A DNA stretch of 64,000 bases from VAZQ01 sp963756715. Lineage in GTDB: Bacteria; Pseudomonadota; Alphaproteobacteria; Rhizobiales; Xanthobacteraceae. This document shows, in pieces, positions 28,860 through 37,204 of this stretch. The DNA lies in assembly GCA_963756715.1 (NCBI GenBank), contig CAVWOV010000007.1, positions 1 to 64,000 on the forward strand. The letters run 5' to 3'. Within the stretch, counting starts at the first letter, position 1. Each line of letters starts with the position of its first letter. The notes below the pieces were generated by a model. It saw only the letters and a list, made by a program, of their open reading frames with translations. It was not told where the DNA came from and searched no databases. The translations under genes were made by a program, and so were the position numbers.

Positions 28860-30625
28860 GCGACGCCCCCGAGATAGGCTTCCTGCACGCGCGCGTCGGC
28901 GCGGATGTCGGCGGGCAGGCCTTCGGCGAGCTTCGAGCCGAAATCCATCACGACGATTCGGTCGACGAGGTTCATGACGAATTCCATGTCGTGCTCGACC
29001 AGAACAATCGTCATGCCGGCGTCGCGCAAGGTGCGCAGCAGATCGGAGAGCGTCTGCTTCTCAAGGCGGCGCAAGCCGGCCGCCGGTTCGTCCAGAATCA
29101 CCACGATCGGGTCAGCGGCGAGAGCGCGTGCGACTTCCAGCAGGCGCTGCTGGCCGAGCGGTAGATTGCCGGCCGGCTCGCCGGCCTTTTCGCCGAGGCC
29201 GATGCGTTTCAATTGCTCCAAGGCTTCGCGCTTTGCGGAATCTTCTTCGCCGCGGTCGAGCCGGACGGCGCCCGCGAAAAAGCCCGCGCGCGTGCGCGAA
29301 TACGTGCCAAGCAGGACGTTATCGAGCAGCGTCATGTTGGGGCGCAGCTTGACGTGCTGGAACGTGCGCACAACGCCTTTGGCGGCGATGTGACGCGGCG
29401 CCAACTTCGTCAGGTCGTCGTCAAGGAACAGGATCCGCCCGGCGTTCGGCTTCGCGGTCCCGGTGATCAGATTGAGTAGCGTCGTTTTGCCGGCGCCGTT
29501 CGGGCCGATCAAGCCCAACACTTCGCCGGGCTTGACCTCGAAACTCACGTTGTCGACCGCGGCCAATGCACCGAACCGTTTGGTGGCGCCTTGAACTGTG
29601 AGCACCGCACGGCTGGAAACTTTGGGGCGTACCCGGCGTGCGAGCGGCGATGCCTGCTTCGGTAAAATCAGTTCCGCGCGCGGCAGATAGCGATTGATGA
29701 TCGGGACGATGCCGGCGCGGGCCTTCTGCAGCAGGATGATAAAGAGGATGCCGAATACGACGATTTCGAGTTGCGCGCTGTAGCGCGTGAACACGGGGAG
29801 GACATCCTGCAGGACGTTCTTGAGCATGGTGATGATAGCGGCGCCGACCACTGCGCCCGCGATGTGCCCGGCGCCGCCGACCAGCGCCATCAACAGAAGC
29901 TCGATTCCGGGGCGGAGATCGAATGGCGCCGGGCTGACGTAACGTTGCATGTGGGCGTAGAGCCAGCCCGACAGTCCCGCCAGCAGTCCCGCGAGGACGA
30001 AAACCGCAAGCCGCATCCGGAAGAAATCGATCGCAAGACTTTCCACCATGGCGATGCCGCCGCGCAGGCTGCGGATCGCCCGGCCCTTGCGCGAGTCGAG
30101 CAGATTTCTGCACAGAAGCATCACGCAACCGAGCAATCCCCAGATGAAGAAGTACATCGCGACGTTGCCGGCGAGCGAGACCGGTCCGATGGTGATCGCC
30201 GGAATGCCGGAGAGTCCGCTGTAGCGCCCCAGCGCCTCGATGTTTCCGAACAGGAAAAAGATCGCAATGCCCCAGGCGATCGTGCTCAGCGGCAGGAAAT
30301 GCCCGCTCAGCCGCAAAGTCGCAGCACCAAGAACCGTTGCGGCAAGTCCGGTGAGACAGAGCGCGAGCAGCATGCCGATCCAGGGCGAGCCGCCATGCAC
30401 CGCGGTGTACCAGGCCGTAGCGTAGGCGCCGATGCCGACAAACGCGGCCTGGCCGAATGACGTGAGGCCGCCGACGCCGGTGAGCAGAACGAGACCGAGC
30501 GCGGCGAAGGCGTAGATGCCGATGTAATTCATCAGCGTGATGGTGAAGCTGCCGAAAATCGCGGGTGCGACCGCGAGGAAGGCGATGGCAAGGCCCAGCA
30601 GGAGGTGGGACTTCCAGCGCATCAC
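28856..30625 (-). CDS. livM: LivM-LivG fusion: ABC permease plus ATPase
   Basis: 589 aa natural fusion. Residues ~1-330 are a LivM permease with about 8-10 membrane spans and the RSLRGGIAMVESLAID coupling region. Residues ~345-589 are a LivG ATPase: Walker A GPNGAGKTTLLN, LPLGQQRLLEVARAL signature, Walker B VVILDEPAAGL, and LVEHDMEFVMNL. The frame is continuous without signs of an indel, and such fusions occur in Bradyrhizobium relatives. It overlaps livH upstream and livF downstream by four bases each. Confidence 0.92.
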   Translation of the reverse strand: MMRWKSHLLLGLAIAFLAVAPAIFGSFTITLMNYIGIYAFAALGLVLLTGVGGLTSFGQAAFVGIGAYATAWYTAVHGGSPWIGMLLALCLTGLAATVLGAATLRLSGHFLPLSTIAWGIAIFFLFGNIEALGRYSGLSGIPAITIGPVSLAGNVAMYFFIWGLLGCVMLLCRNLLDSRKGRAIRSLRGGIAMVESLAIDFFRMRLAVFVLAGLLAGLSGWLYAHMQRYVSPAPFDLRPGIELLLMALVGGAGHIAGAVVGAAIITMLKNVLQDVLPVFTRYSAQLEIVVFGILFIILLQKARAGIVPIINRYLPRAELILPKQASPLARRVRPKVSSRAVLTVQGATKRFGALAAVDNVSFEVKPGEVLGLIGPNGAGKTTLLNLITGTAKPNAGRILFLDDDLTKLAPRHIAAKGVVRTFQHVKLRPNMTLLDNVLLGTYSRTRAGFFAGAVRLDRGEEDSAKREALEQLKRIGLGEKAGEPAGNLPLGQQRLLEVARALAADPIVVILDEPAAGLRRLEKQTLSDLLRTLRDAGMTIVLVEHDMEFVMNLVDRIVVMDFGSKLAEGLPADIRADARVQEAYLGGVA

Positions 30626-31689
30626 GCTTCACCCTCGCGCTCTTCCTCCTCGATTTCTTCCTCGATGCCGTTGCCGGAGGTGAAGGATTGCCAGATCAGG
30701 ATCGGAATCAGCGCGCCGAAGACGAACACCTCCTTGAGCGAACTGTTCCAGAATGCCGCATAGCTTTCGAACAGCCCGACCAGCATCGCGCCCACGGCGG
30801 TTGCCGGATAGCTGACCAGGCCGCCGATGATGGCGCCGACGAAGGCTTTGAGCCCGATCAGGAAACCGGAATCGTAATAGAGCGTTGTCACCGGCCCGAT
30901 GAGAATGCCGGAGATTCCGGCCATGACCGATGCCAGCAGAAAGGCCGTCGCGCCCGTCGTCGACGGCAGAATGCCGACCAGCCGGGCGCCGATGCGATTG
31001 ACGGCGGTGGCACGTAGCGCCTTGCCGGTGAGCGTGCGCTCGAAAAACAAAAAGAGCAGGAAGCTGAAGATCGCGGAACTGGCGACGATGAGAATGCTCT
31101 GGCCGGACACCGTGATCGATCCTAGCTCGAAGAACGCCCGGCTCATCGGTTCGGTGCGGAAGCCTTCCGGCCCGAAATACAATAGCGCGAGGCCGGATAT
31201 GGCGAAGTGCACCGCCACCGCGACGATCAGCAAGACGAGAACCGACGCGTCGGCGAGCGGCCGAAACGCGATGCGGTAAAGTAGTGGTGAGATCGGCATG
31301 ATGATTGCCAAGGTCAGCACGATGCCGACCCACATCGGCAGTTCACGCCCTGCGGCGAGCCAGACCAGTGCCGCCGGGATGGCCGGTAGCACCGCATAGA
31401 ACAACAGCGCTTTCGGCAGCCGCTGCGTCTGCCCGCGGCGGACAAGCCCATAGGCTTCCATCATGCTGGCAACCGCCGCAAGGGTCAGCACCAGCCAGAC
31501 CGTGCCGGGCATCTGCCGTAATTGCAGCGCCGCAAGGGTTAGTGCAGAATAGCCAACGACGTCACCAAACGGCACAAAGATGACCCGCGTCACCAGGAAG
31601 ATGAGCACGATACCGAGCGCGACCAGCACATAGATCGCCCCGGTGGAAATCCCGTCCTGAGCCAGTAGGAGCGCGATCTCCAGCGTCAT
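30622..31689 (-). CDS. livH: Branched-chain amino acid-type ABC transporter permease LivH
   Basis: 355 aa inner-membrane permease, longer than classic LivH (~300 aa). It has an extra ~60-residue region around residues 60-125 and an acidic C-terminal tail of mostly Glu (GIEEEIEEEEREGEA). LivH-type segments include IYVLVALGIVLIFLVTRVI near the start and the coupling stretch TGKALRATAVNRIGARLVGI. The start is ATG 31689; 117 bases separate it from livK. The role is the first channel half of the Liv-type importer. Confidence 0.9.
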   Translation of the reverse strand: MTLEIALLLAQDGISTGAIYVLVALGIVLIFLVTRVIFVPFGDVVGYSALTLAALQLRQMPGTVWLVLTLAAVASMMEAYGLVRRGQTQRLPKALLFYAVLPAIPAALVWLAAGRELPMWVGIVLTLAIIMPISPLLYRIAFRPLADASVLVLLIVAVAVHFAISGLALLYFGPEGFRTEPMSRAFFELGSITVSGQSILIVASSAIFSFLLFLFFERTLTGKALRATAVNRIGARLVGILPSTTGATAFLLASVMAGISGILIGPVTTLYYDSGFLIGLKAFVGAIIGGLVSYPATAVGAMLVGLFESYAAFWNSSLKEVFVFGALIPILIWQSFTSGNGIEEEIEEEEREGEA

Positions 31690-31806
31690 AATGGCGGCGA
31701 AAACAGATCGAAGGACACTATGCTTTCCGAGGAAAGGCGGGCTATTCCTCGATCATGTGTCACGCGCAACCCCATTGGGATCAGCGCCGGCCGCCCGCCG
31801 GACCGC

Positions 31807-32955
31807 TCAAGGCAGCAGCGTCCACTTGCCCTGTTTGAGCTGGACCAGCACGCGCGCGCGTTCGTCGACGCCGAAGAAGCTGCCGGGCTTGAAGTTGTAG
31901 ACACCATGCGTGCCGACGATTTCCTTGGTCGTTTCCATCGCCTCGCGGAACGCCTCGCGGAATTGCGGCGTGCCAGGCTGCGCCTTCGCCAGCGCCCGCT
32001 TGGCTGCGTCAAGGAAGACAAGCCACGCGTCGAACGAGTAGGCGGAAAACGCGTCGTTGGTCGCGGCATTGTTCGTTTTTTGATAGGCCTCGCGGAAAGC
32101 GAGCGACACTTTTTTGGTTGGATTGCTGTCGGGCAATTGTTCCGCCACGATCACGGGGCCGGTGGGCGCAATCACACCTTCCACCGCGCGGCCGCCGACG
32201 CGGACGAAATCCGGATTGATCAAGGCGTGCGTGCCGTAAAGGCCGCCCTTAAATCCGCGCTCCGCGAGCGCAAGATAGGGCAGCGCACCCGGTGTGCCCG
32301 AGCCACCGGTGACGACCGCATCGGGACGCGCCGCGATGATCTTGAGCGTCTGGCCGGTGACAGAGGTGTCGGGCCGTGCGTAGCGCTCATTGGTGACGAC
32401 GTCGATGCCGGTGCCGGCGACGTTCTGCTTCAGGGCGTTGTAGACGAGGTCACCCCACGAATCGCTGAAGCCGATATAGGCGGCCTTCTTGACCTTGTCC
32501 TTCTTCATGCGCTCGACCACCGCGGCGACCATCAGCGGCGGCGGCTGCGGAATGGAAATGAGCCACTGGCCGTTCGCGCTCTTCGGCTGGCTGGCCGGCG
32601 TCAGCGAAATGATCGGCGTCTTGGTCTCGGCGGCGACAACCGCCATCGCGATGGTGCCGGGGACGCCCGAGGTGCCCATCAGCACATCGACCTTGTCTTC
32701 CTCGACCAGCTTACGAGCATTGCGGGTCGCCGCCGATGGGTCAGAGGCGTCGTCAAGACGGATCAGCTTGATCTTTACGTCACCGACTTTGTCAGCATAC
32801 GCATAGCCCGCCAGAATGCCCTTCTCGTAGGGAATTCCGATTGAAGCGCCGGGGCCGCTCAGCGAAGTCACGAAACCGACCGTGATGTCGGCGCCGAAGC
32901 TTGCGCCGACCGACAGGGCCAACGCAGCAAGGCCAACGGCGAGACGCGAAATCAT
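31807..32955 (-). CDS. livK: ABC transporter periplasmic binding protein (LivK type)
   Basis: 382 aa Leu/Ile/Val-binding-fold protein with a Sec signal peptide (LAVGLAALALSVGASFGA). The type I periplasmic fold starts with ITVGFVTSLSGPGASIGIPY and includes GTSGVPGTIAMAVV near residue 105. Ligand unknown; homologues in such operons often bind aromatic acids or amides. Ribosome site GGAGG is optimal before ATG 32955. It is the first gene of the livKH(MG)F-ligase operon and divergent from the oxygenase cluster. Confidence 0.9.
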   Translation of the reverse strand: MISRLAVGLAALALSVGASFGADITVGFVTSLSGPGASIGIPYEKGILAGYAYADKVGDVKIKLIRLDDASDPSAATRNARKLVEEDKVDVLMGTSGVPGTIAMAVVAAETKTPIISLTPASQPKSANGQWLISIPQPPPLMVAAVVERMKKDKVKKAAYIGFSDSWGDLVYNALKQNVAGTGIDVVTNERYARPDTSVTGQTLKIIAARPDAVVTGGSGTPGALPYLALAERGFKGGLYGTHALINPDFVRVGGRAVEGVIAPTGPVIVAEQLPDSNPTKKVSLAFREAYQKTNNAATNDAFSAYSFDAWLVFLDAAKRALAKAQPGTPQFREAFREAMETTKEIVGTHGVYNFKPGSFFGVDERARVLVQLKQGKWTLLP

Positions 32956-33109
32956 GTTCCACCTCCACAGTGCCCTGGACGTTCAGCGCAATTTCTTTAA
33001 CTTTAAAGCTTCTGCGGAGGCTGGCAAGCGCCTTCGGTCGGTCACTGTGGCGGGTTGAACATCCGGCGCTCGCCAGCGTCAGGCCGGAGTTCTTGCGAGG
33101 GAGCCGAAC
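32956..33109. promoter_or_regulatory. Divergent promoter region between livK and the oxygenase cluster
   Basis: 154 bases between start codons of two divergent operons. It is locally AT-rich at 32990-33010, with the inverted repeat CTTTAACTTTAAAG (arms CTTTA/TAAAG) at 32995-33008, about 40 bases from the livK start. This is a likely promoter core or operator, and shared control of the two operons is plausible. Confidence 0.45.
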
Positions 33110-33883
33110 GTGCGAATTTGGTACCAGAGCTATGTCGATTACGAGAACGGCAAGGCCTATTGGGATCGCCTGCGCGCGCATCTCGATGATGTCGTCGATC
33201 CCGATACGACCGTCGACATCAAGGGCATTACGCCACACGATTCGTATGCCCATGCTCTGGTAGAGATGCGCTGCGCCCGCGAAGTGATCTGCAATGCGGT
33301 GCGCGCCGAGCGGGAGGGCTACGACGCTTTCGTGATCGGTCACTTTCAGGACGCCGGCCTTTACGAGGCCCGATCGGCAGTGAACATTCCGGTGGTGGCG
33401 CTGGGCGAGGCGTCCATGCTGTATAGTTGCCAACTCGGCCAGCGCAGCGGCATCGTAACGATCAATACACGCTACATCCCGTGGTTTCACCACCAGATTT
33501 CCAAATATGGGCTGGAACGCCGGGTGACTGGCGTGCACGCCATGCAGTTCGAGCCCGGACAGATTCTCAAGGCCTACGAGTCGGAAAAATTGGCCGGCGA
33601 AGTCGTGCGGCTGTTTGCCGAGCAGGCCAGACCGCTCGTAGCGGACGGCGTTGACGTATTGATCCCGGGCGGAGGAATCCCGATGCTGCTGTTCTCTGCA
33701 CTCCGCGAGCATGTCGTCGACGGGGCGCCGGTCATCAACGGCATCCCGATCGTGGTCAAGATGGCGGAAATGGCCGTCAAACTGCGGCGGCTAGCGGGCC
33801 TGGGCGTGAGCCGCGTCTCCGACTACATCCAACCGCCACCCGAGGTCCTGGAGGAGTTCCTGACCCATCCCAGAGGGTTGTGA
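33110..33883 (+). CDS. Asp/Glu/hydantoin racemase-fold protein lacking both catalytic Cys
   Basis: 257 aa protein of the Asp/Glu racemase superfamily, closest in layout to hydantoin racemase (HyuE). The two positions where racemases carry the acid/base Cys are changed: VIGHFQDAGLYEAR has His where GC is usual, and DVLIPGGGIPMLL has no Cys where LGC is usual. Other Cys residues are at non-equivalent places. It may therefore be a non-racemase (isomerase, decarboxylase-like or binding role). GTG start behind GAGGGAG. First gene of the oxygenase operon, four bases before the ferredoxin. Confidence 0.75.
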   Translation: MRIWYQSYVDYENGKAYWDRLRAHLDDVVDPDTTVDIKGITPHDSYAHALVEMRCAREVICNAVRAEREGYDAFVIGHFQDAGLYEARSAVNIPVVALGEASMLYSCQLGQRSGIVTINTRYIPWFHHQISKYGLERRVTGVHAMQFEPGQILKAYESEKLAGEVVRLFAEQARPLVADGVDVLIPGGGIPMLLFSALREHVVDGAPVINGIPIVVKMAEMAVKLRRLAGLGVSRVSDYIQPPPEVLEEFLTHPRGL

Positions 33884-33887
33884 GGAT

Positions 33888-34184
33888 ATGGGCGTGAGAT
33901 CCGGAAGCCGGCGACACAGCCGTTCGAGGTGGTGCTTGGACAGTTCCGGCGAGAGCTACCTTGTGCCGCCCGGCAAGACTATTCTTGAGGTCCTGATCGA
34001 GGCCGGCGTAGACCCGATCCATGACTGCACGCGCGGCGAGTGCGGCATCTGCCAGGTCGCGGTGATCGAGGGCACTCCCGATCACCGGGATTTCGTACTG
34101 TCGGACGCCGAAAAGGCGTCCGGAAAGGTGATGCAGATTTGCATTTCGCGGTCGAAAACGCCGCGGCTCGTGATCGATCTTTGA
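33888..34184 (+). CDS. Stand-alone 2Fe-2S ferredoxin (phthalate-dioxygenase-reductase C-terminal type)
   Basis: 98 aa electron carrier. Cluster ligands are C-x4-C-x2-C (CTRGECGICQ) with the last Cys in QICISR. The stretch EGTPDHRDFVLSDAEKASG matches the C-terminal domain of VanB/OphA1-type reductases, but the FMN and NAD domains are absent, so a separate reductase must supply electrons. The first ~20 residues read poorly (RSGSRRHSRSRW); in the next frame the same DNA reads EIRKPATQPFEVVLGQ, which fits the fold. This suggests two compensating one-base indels near 33894 and 33944. It lies 22 bases before the oxygenase alpha gene. Confidence 0.8.
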   Translation: MGVRSGSRRHSRSRWCLDSSGESYLVPPGKTILEVLIEAGVDPIHDCTRGECGICQVAVIEGTPDHRDFVLSDAEKASGKVMQICISRSKTPRLVIDL

Positions 34185-34206
34185 GGCGACGACGAGGAGG
34201 GCGCCG

Positions 34207-35520
34207 ATGACCAGATACCGCGGAGATGTCGAGGCCGTTCGAAATCTGGTGCGGGACACCGAGGTTCATCGTGACGTTTACATCGACGATGAAGTCTTCG
34301 CGCTGGAGATGGAGCATCTGTTCGCGAATACCTGGGTCTATGTCGGCCATGACAGCCAGGTAGCGAAGCCTGGCGATTATTTCGGCACTACGATCGGCAC
34401 CCAGCCGATCCTGATGGTGCGGCATACCGATAACACCGTGAAGGTGCTGCACAACAGATGCCCCCACAAAGGCACGCGCATCACCACCGAGACCTGCGGC
34501 AATGCCGGCAAATTCTTTCGCTGCCCTTATCACGCCTGGACATTCCGGACCGACGGATCGCTGCTCGCGATTCCGCTGCGCAAGGGCTACGAGAACACCG
34601 GCCTTGAGGCCAGCCACGCCGGCAAGGGGATGAACCCGGTCCGCCACGTTCATAATTATCGCGGCTTTGTGTTCGCGAAGTTGAACGACACCGGACCCGG
34701 CTTCGAGGAATTCTTCGGCGAGAGCCTGTCGAGCTTCGACAACATGGTCGACCGCTCGCCGGCCGGACGGCTTGAGGTGGCCGGCGGCGTCCTGCGCTAC
34801 ATGCACAATTGTAATTGGAAGATGCTGGTGGAGAATCAGACCGACACCTGCCACCCAATGGTGGCGCATGAATCGTCGGCCGGTACCGCGATCGATGTGT
34901 GGAAGAAGGCGCCGCCCGGCGCCAGGAAGCCGATGGCGGTCGAAATCTATGCGCCGTTCATGGCGCCATACGAATTCTTCGAGAACATGGGCATCCGCGT
35001 CTGGCCGAACGGTCACGGTCACACCGGCGTGCACCACTCCATTCATTCTGATTATTCGGCGGTGCCGGGCTATTTCGACAACATGGTCGCGGCCTACGGC
35101 GAGGCGCGCGCCAAAGCGATCCTCGACGAAAATCGGCACAACACGATCTATTTCCCCAATCTGATGATCAAGGGGCCGATCCAGCTCATCCGGCTGTTCA
35201 AGCCGATCTCCGCCAACAAGACGCTGGTCGAATCGTGGACCTTCCGGCTGGTTGAGGCGCCCGACATGCTGCTCGAGCGAACCCTGGTCTACAACCGGCT
35301 GATCAACGCGCCGACCTCCGTCGTCGGTCACGACGATGTCGAAATGTACGAGCGCGCGCAGGAGGGCCTGCATGTCGACGCCAATCAATGGGTCAATGTG
35401 CAGCGGCTCTATGATCCCGCGGAGCAGCCCGACGTGACCGCGGTGACCAACGGCACGACCGAATGGCAGATGCGCAATCAGTTCCGAGCCTGGTCGAAGT
35501 TCATGACGTTGTCGATGTGA
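34207..35520 (+). CDS. Rieske aromatic-ring-hydroxylating oxygenase, alpha subunit
   Basis: 437 aa catalytic subunit. Rieske 2Fe-2S site: NRCPHKGTRI and FRCPYHAWTF (C-x-H and C-x2-H, ~residues 85-110). The mononuclear iron site is ENQTDTCHPMVAHE (~residues 215-228) with two His, and a C-terminal Asp is expected downstream. It inserts O2 into an aromatic or hydroxylates/demethylates a substrate. Ribosome site GAGGAGGG precedes ATG 34207. Its stop overlaps a possible GTG start of the beta subunit. Confidence 0.92.
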   Translation: MTRYRGDVEAVRNLVRDTEVHRDVYIDDEVFALEMEHLFANTWVYVGHDSQVAKPGDYFGTTIGTQPILMVRHTDNTVKVLHNRCPHKGTRITTETCGNAGKFFRCPYHAWTFRTDGSLLAIPLRKGYENTGLEASHAGKGMNPVRHVHNYRGFVFAKLNDTGPGFEEFFGESLSSFDNMVDRSPAGRLEVAGGVLRYMHNCNWKMLVENQTDTCHPMVAHESSAGTAIDVWKKAPPGARKPMAVEIYAPFMAPYEFFENMGIRVWPNGHGHTGVHHSIHSDYSAVPGYFDNMVAAYGEARAKAILDENRHNTIYFPNLMIKGPIQLIRLFKPISANKTLVESWTFRLVEAPDMLLERTLVYNRLINAPTSVVGHDDVEMYERAQEGLHVDANQWVNVQRLYDPAEQPDVTAVTNGTTEWQMRNQFRAWSKFMTLSM

Positions 35521-35531
35521 CGGGGAATGCC

Positions 35532-36014
35532 GTGGCCGCGCCCACCGATCAGCAGCTCATCGATTTCGTCATTCGAGAGGCGCGGCTGATCGATCAGCAC
35601 CGCTTGGAGGAATGGCTCGATCTGTTCGCCGAGGACGGCATCTACTGGATGCCGCTGGAATGGGGCCAGACCGATTCGCGGCTGACGTCGTCGCTGATGT
35701 ACGAGGACAAGCTGTTGCTGACCATCCGGATCGAGCGGCTCAAGGGCAACCGGACGTTCTCGCAGAAGCCGAAGAGCCGGTGCCATCACGTGCTGCAGAC
35801 ACCGCAGGTTGACAAGCGGGACGAGGCCAACAACGAGTACGTCACCTGGACCCCCATGCACTACGTCGAGACGAGGAACGACGACCAGCAGCTTTACGCC
35901 GCCTGGGCTACCCACACATTGACCGTTCTGGATGGCCAATTGAAGATCAAGCTCAAGCGCGTCGATCTCGTCAATTGCGATGCGGCGTTCGGCAATATCC
36001 AGCTGTTCATGTGA
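35532..36014 (+). CDS. Aromatic-ring-hydroxylating oxygenase, beta subunit
   Basis: 160 aa SnoaL-like/NTF2-fold subunit. LIDQHRLEEWLDLFAEDGIYWMP near the start is the family hallmark, and it ends typically with VDLVNCDAAFGNIQLFM. It has a structural role in the alpha3beta3 enzyme. The start is uncertain: GTG 35532 behind CGGGG gives the usual length, while GTG 35517 overlapping the alpha stop is also in frame. The gene pairs with the alpha subunit directly upstream. Confidence 0.88.
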   Translation: MAAPTDQQLIDFVIREARLIDQHRLEEWLDLFAEDGIYWMPLEWGQTDSRLTSSLMYEDKLLLTIRIERLKGNRTFSQKPKSRCHHVLQTPQVDKRDEANNEYVTWTPMHYVETRNDDQQLYAAWATHTLTVLDGQLKIKLKRVDLVNCDAAFGNIQLFM

Positions 36015-36024
36015 ACCGGCCGGT

Positions 36025-37204
36025 ATGACATCCGGCGCGATCAGAAAGTCCTATGAGGGAGTTGTCGTCTGCCTTCCGGTCACGATTCCATACCGTCGAT
36101 ATTCGACCAATAGCGCGCAGTGGTGGCTGGGCCGCGCGCTGCACGAAATCACCCTGCATGCCGGTCTGCGTCCGAAAGATATCGACGGCTTTGCGGTGTC
36201 GAGCTTTACCGTTGGGCCGGATACCGCGGTTGGCCTCACCCAGCATTTCGGGTTGTCGCCGCGGTGGCTTGACCACATTCCCTTCGGTGGGGCGAGCGGC
36301 ATCGTGGCGCTGCGCCACGCGGCCCGGGCGGTGCAAGCCGGCGACGCCGACATCGTGGCCTGTGTGGCCGGCGACACCAATCACGTCGATTCATTTCGCA
36401 AGACGCTATCGACGTTTTCCCGCTTCGCACAGGACGCAGTCTATCCTTACGGGTCGGGCGGCGCCAACGCGTCGTTTGCGATGATCACCAAGAACTACAT
36501 GAATACGTATGGCGCCAAGCGGGAGGATTTCGGCAAGATATGCGTCGCACAGCGGGACAACGCCCTGTCGATTCCTTATGCGATGATGAAGAAGAAGCTG
36601 ACGCTCGAGGAGTACATGGCGGCGTAGACCAATTGCCGATCCAATCCACCTGTTCGATTGCGTCATGCCGTGTGCCGGCGCGGAAGCATTTCTGGTGTGC
36701 CGCGAGGCGACCGCGCGATCCCTTGACCTGCCGGCGGTCCGCGTGCTGTCGACGATCGAGCGTCACAATGCCTTCGCGGCCGATCCGATGCAGGTGCGCG
36801 GCGGCTGGGCGCTAGACGCCGGTGAACTATGGTCGATGGCGGGACTTAAGCCGGAGGATGTGGATTTCGTCGAGACCTATGACGACTATCCGGTCATTGT
36901 CATGATGCAATTCGAAGACCTTGGGTTCTGCGCCAAGGGCGAGGGACCGGACTTCGTGCGCTCCCACACGCTGACGACCGACGGTACGTTTCCCCACAAC
37001 ACGTCGGGCGGGCAACTCTCGGTCGGGCAGGCCGGTGCGGCCGGTGGCCTTCTCGGGCTGGTCGAGGCCATCCGCCAGCTCACGTTGCAACCGCTTGGCT
37101 CAAAGGTGGCCGACGCCAGGACGGGGCTGGTTTCCGGCTTCGGCATGATCAATTACGATCGCGGCCTGTCGTCCTGTGCCACCATTCTTGCGAGAACCGC
37201 GTGA
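36025..37204 (+). CDS. Thiolase-like protein without the catalytic Cys, frameshifted
   Basis: About 393 aa after correction. Thiolase-superfamily fold: DIDGFAVSSFTV, GVxx region IPFGGASGIVALRHAA, AQRDNALSIPYAMMKKKLT, then RVLSTIERHNAFAADP, FVETYDDYPVIVMMQFEDLG and HNTSGGQLSVGQAGAAGG. Where thiolases have the nucleophilic Cys (CASG), this protein has GASG, as in Ltp2-like proteins. One extra base at about 36623 creates a TAG at 36625-36627; removing it joins EYMARRPIADPIHLFDC in frame. The stop overlaps the GTG of the DUF35-SDR gene, so the two are coupled and probably form a complex. Confidence 0.8.

Noticed and set aside
36623..36627. Natural split of the thiolase-like gene into two proteins
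   Set aside because: Removing one base joins the parts in frame with conserved residues across the junction; the second part lacks a proper start.
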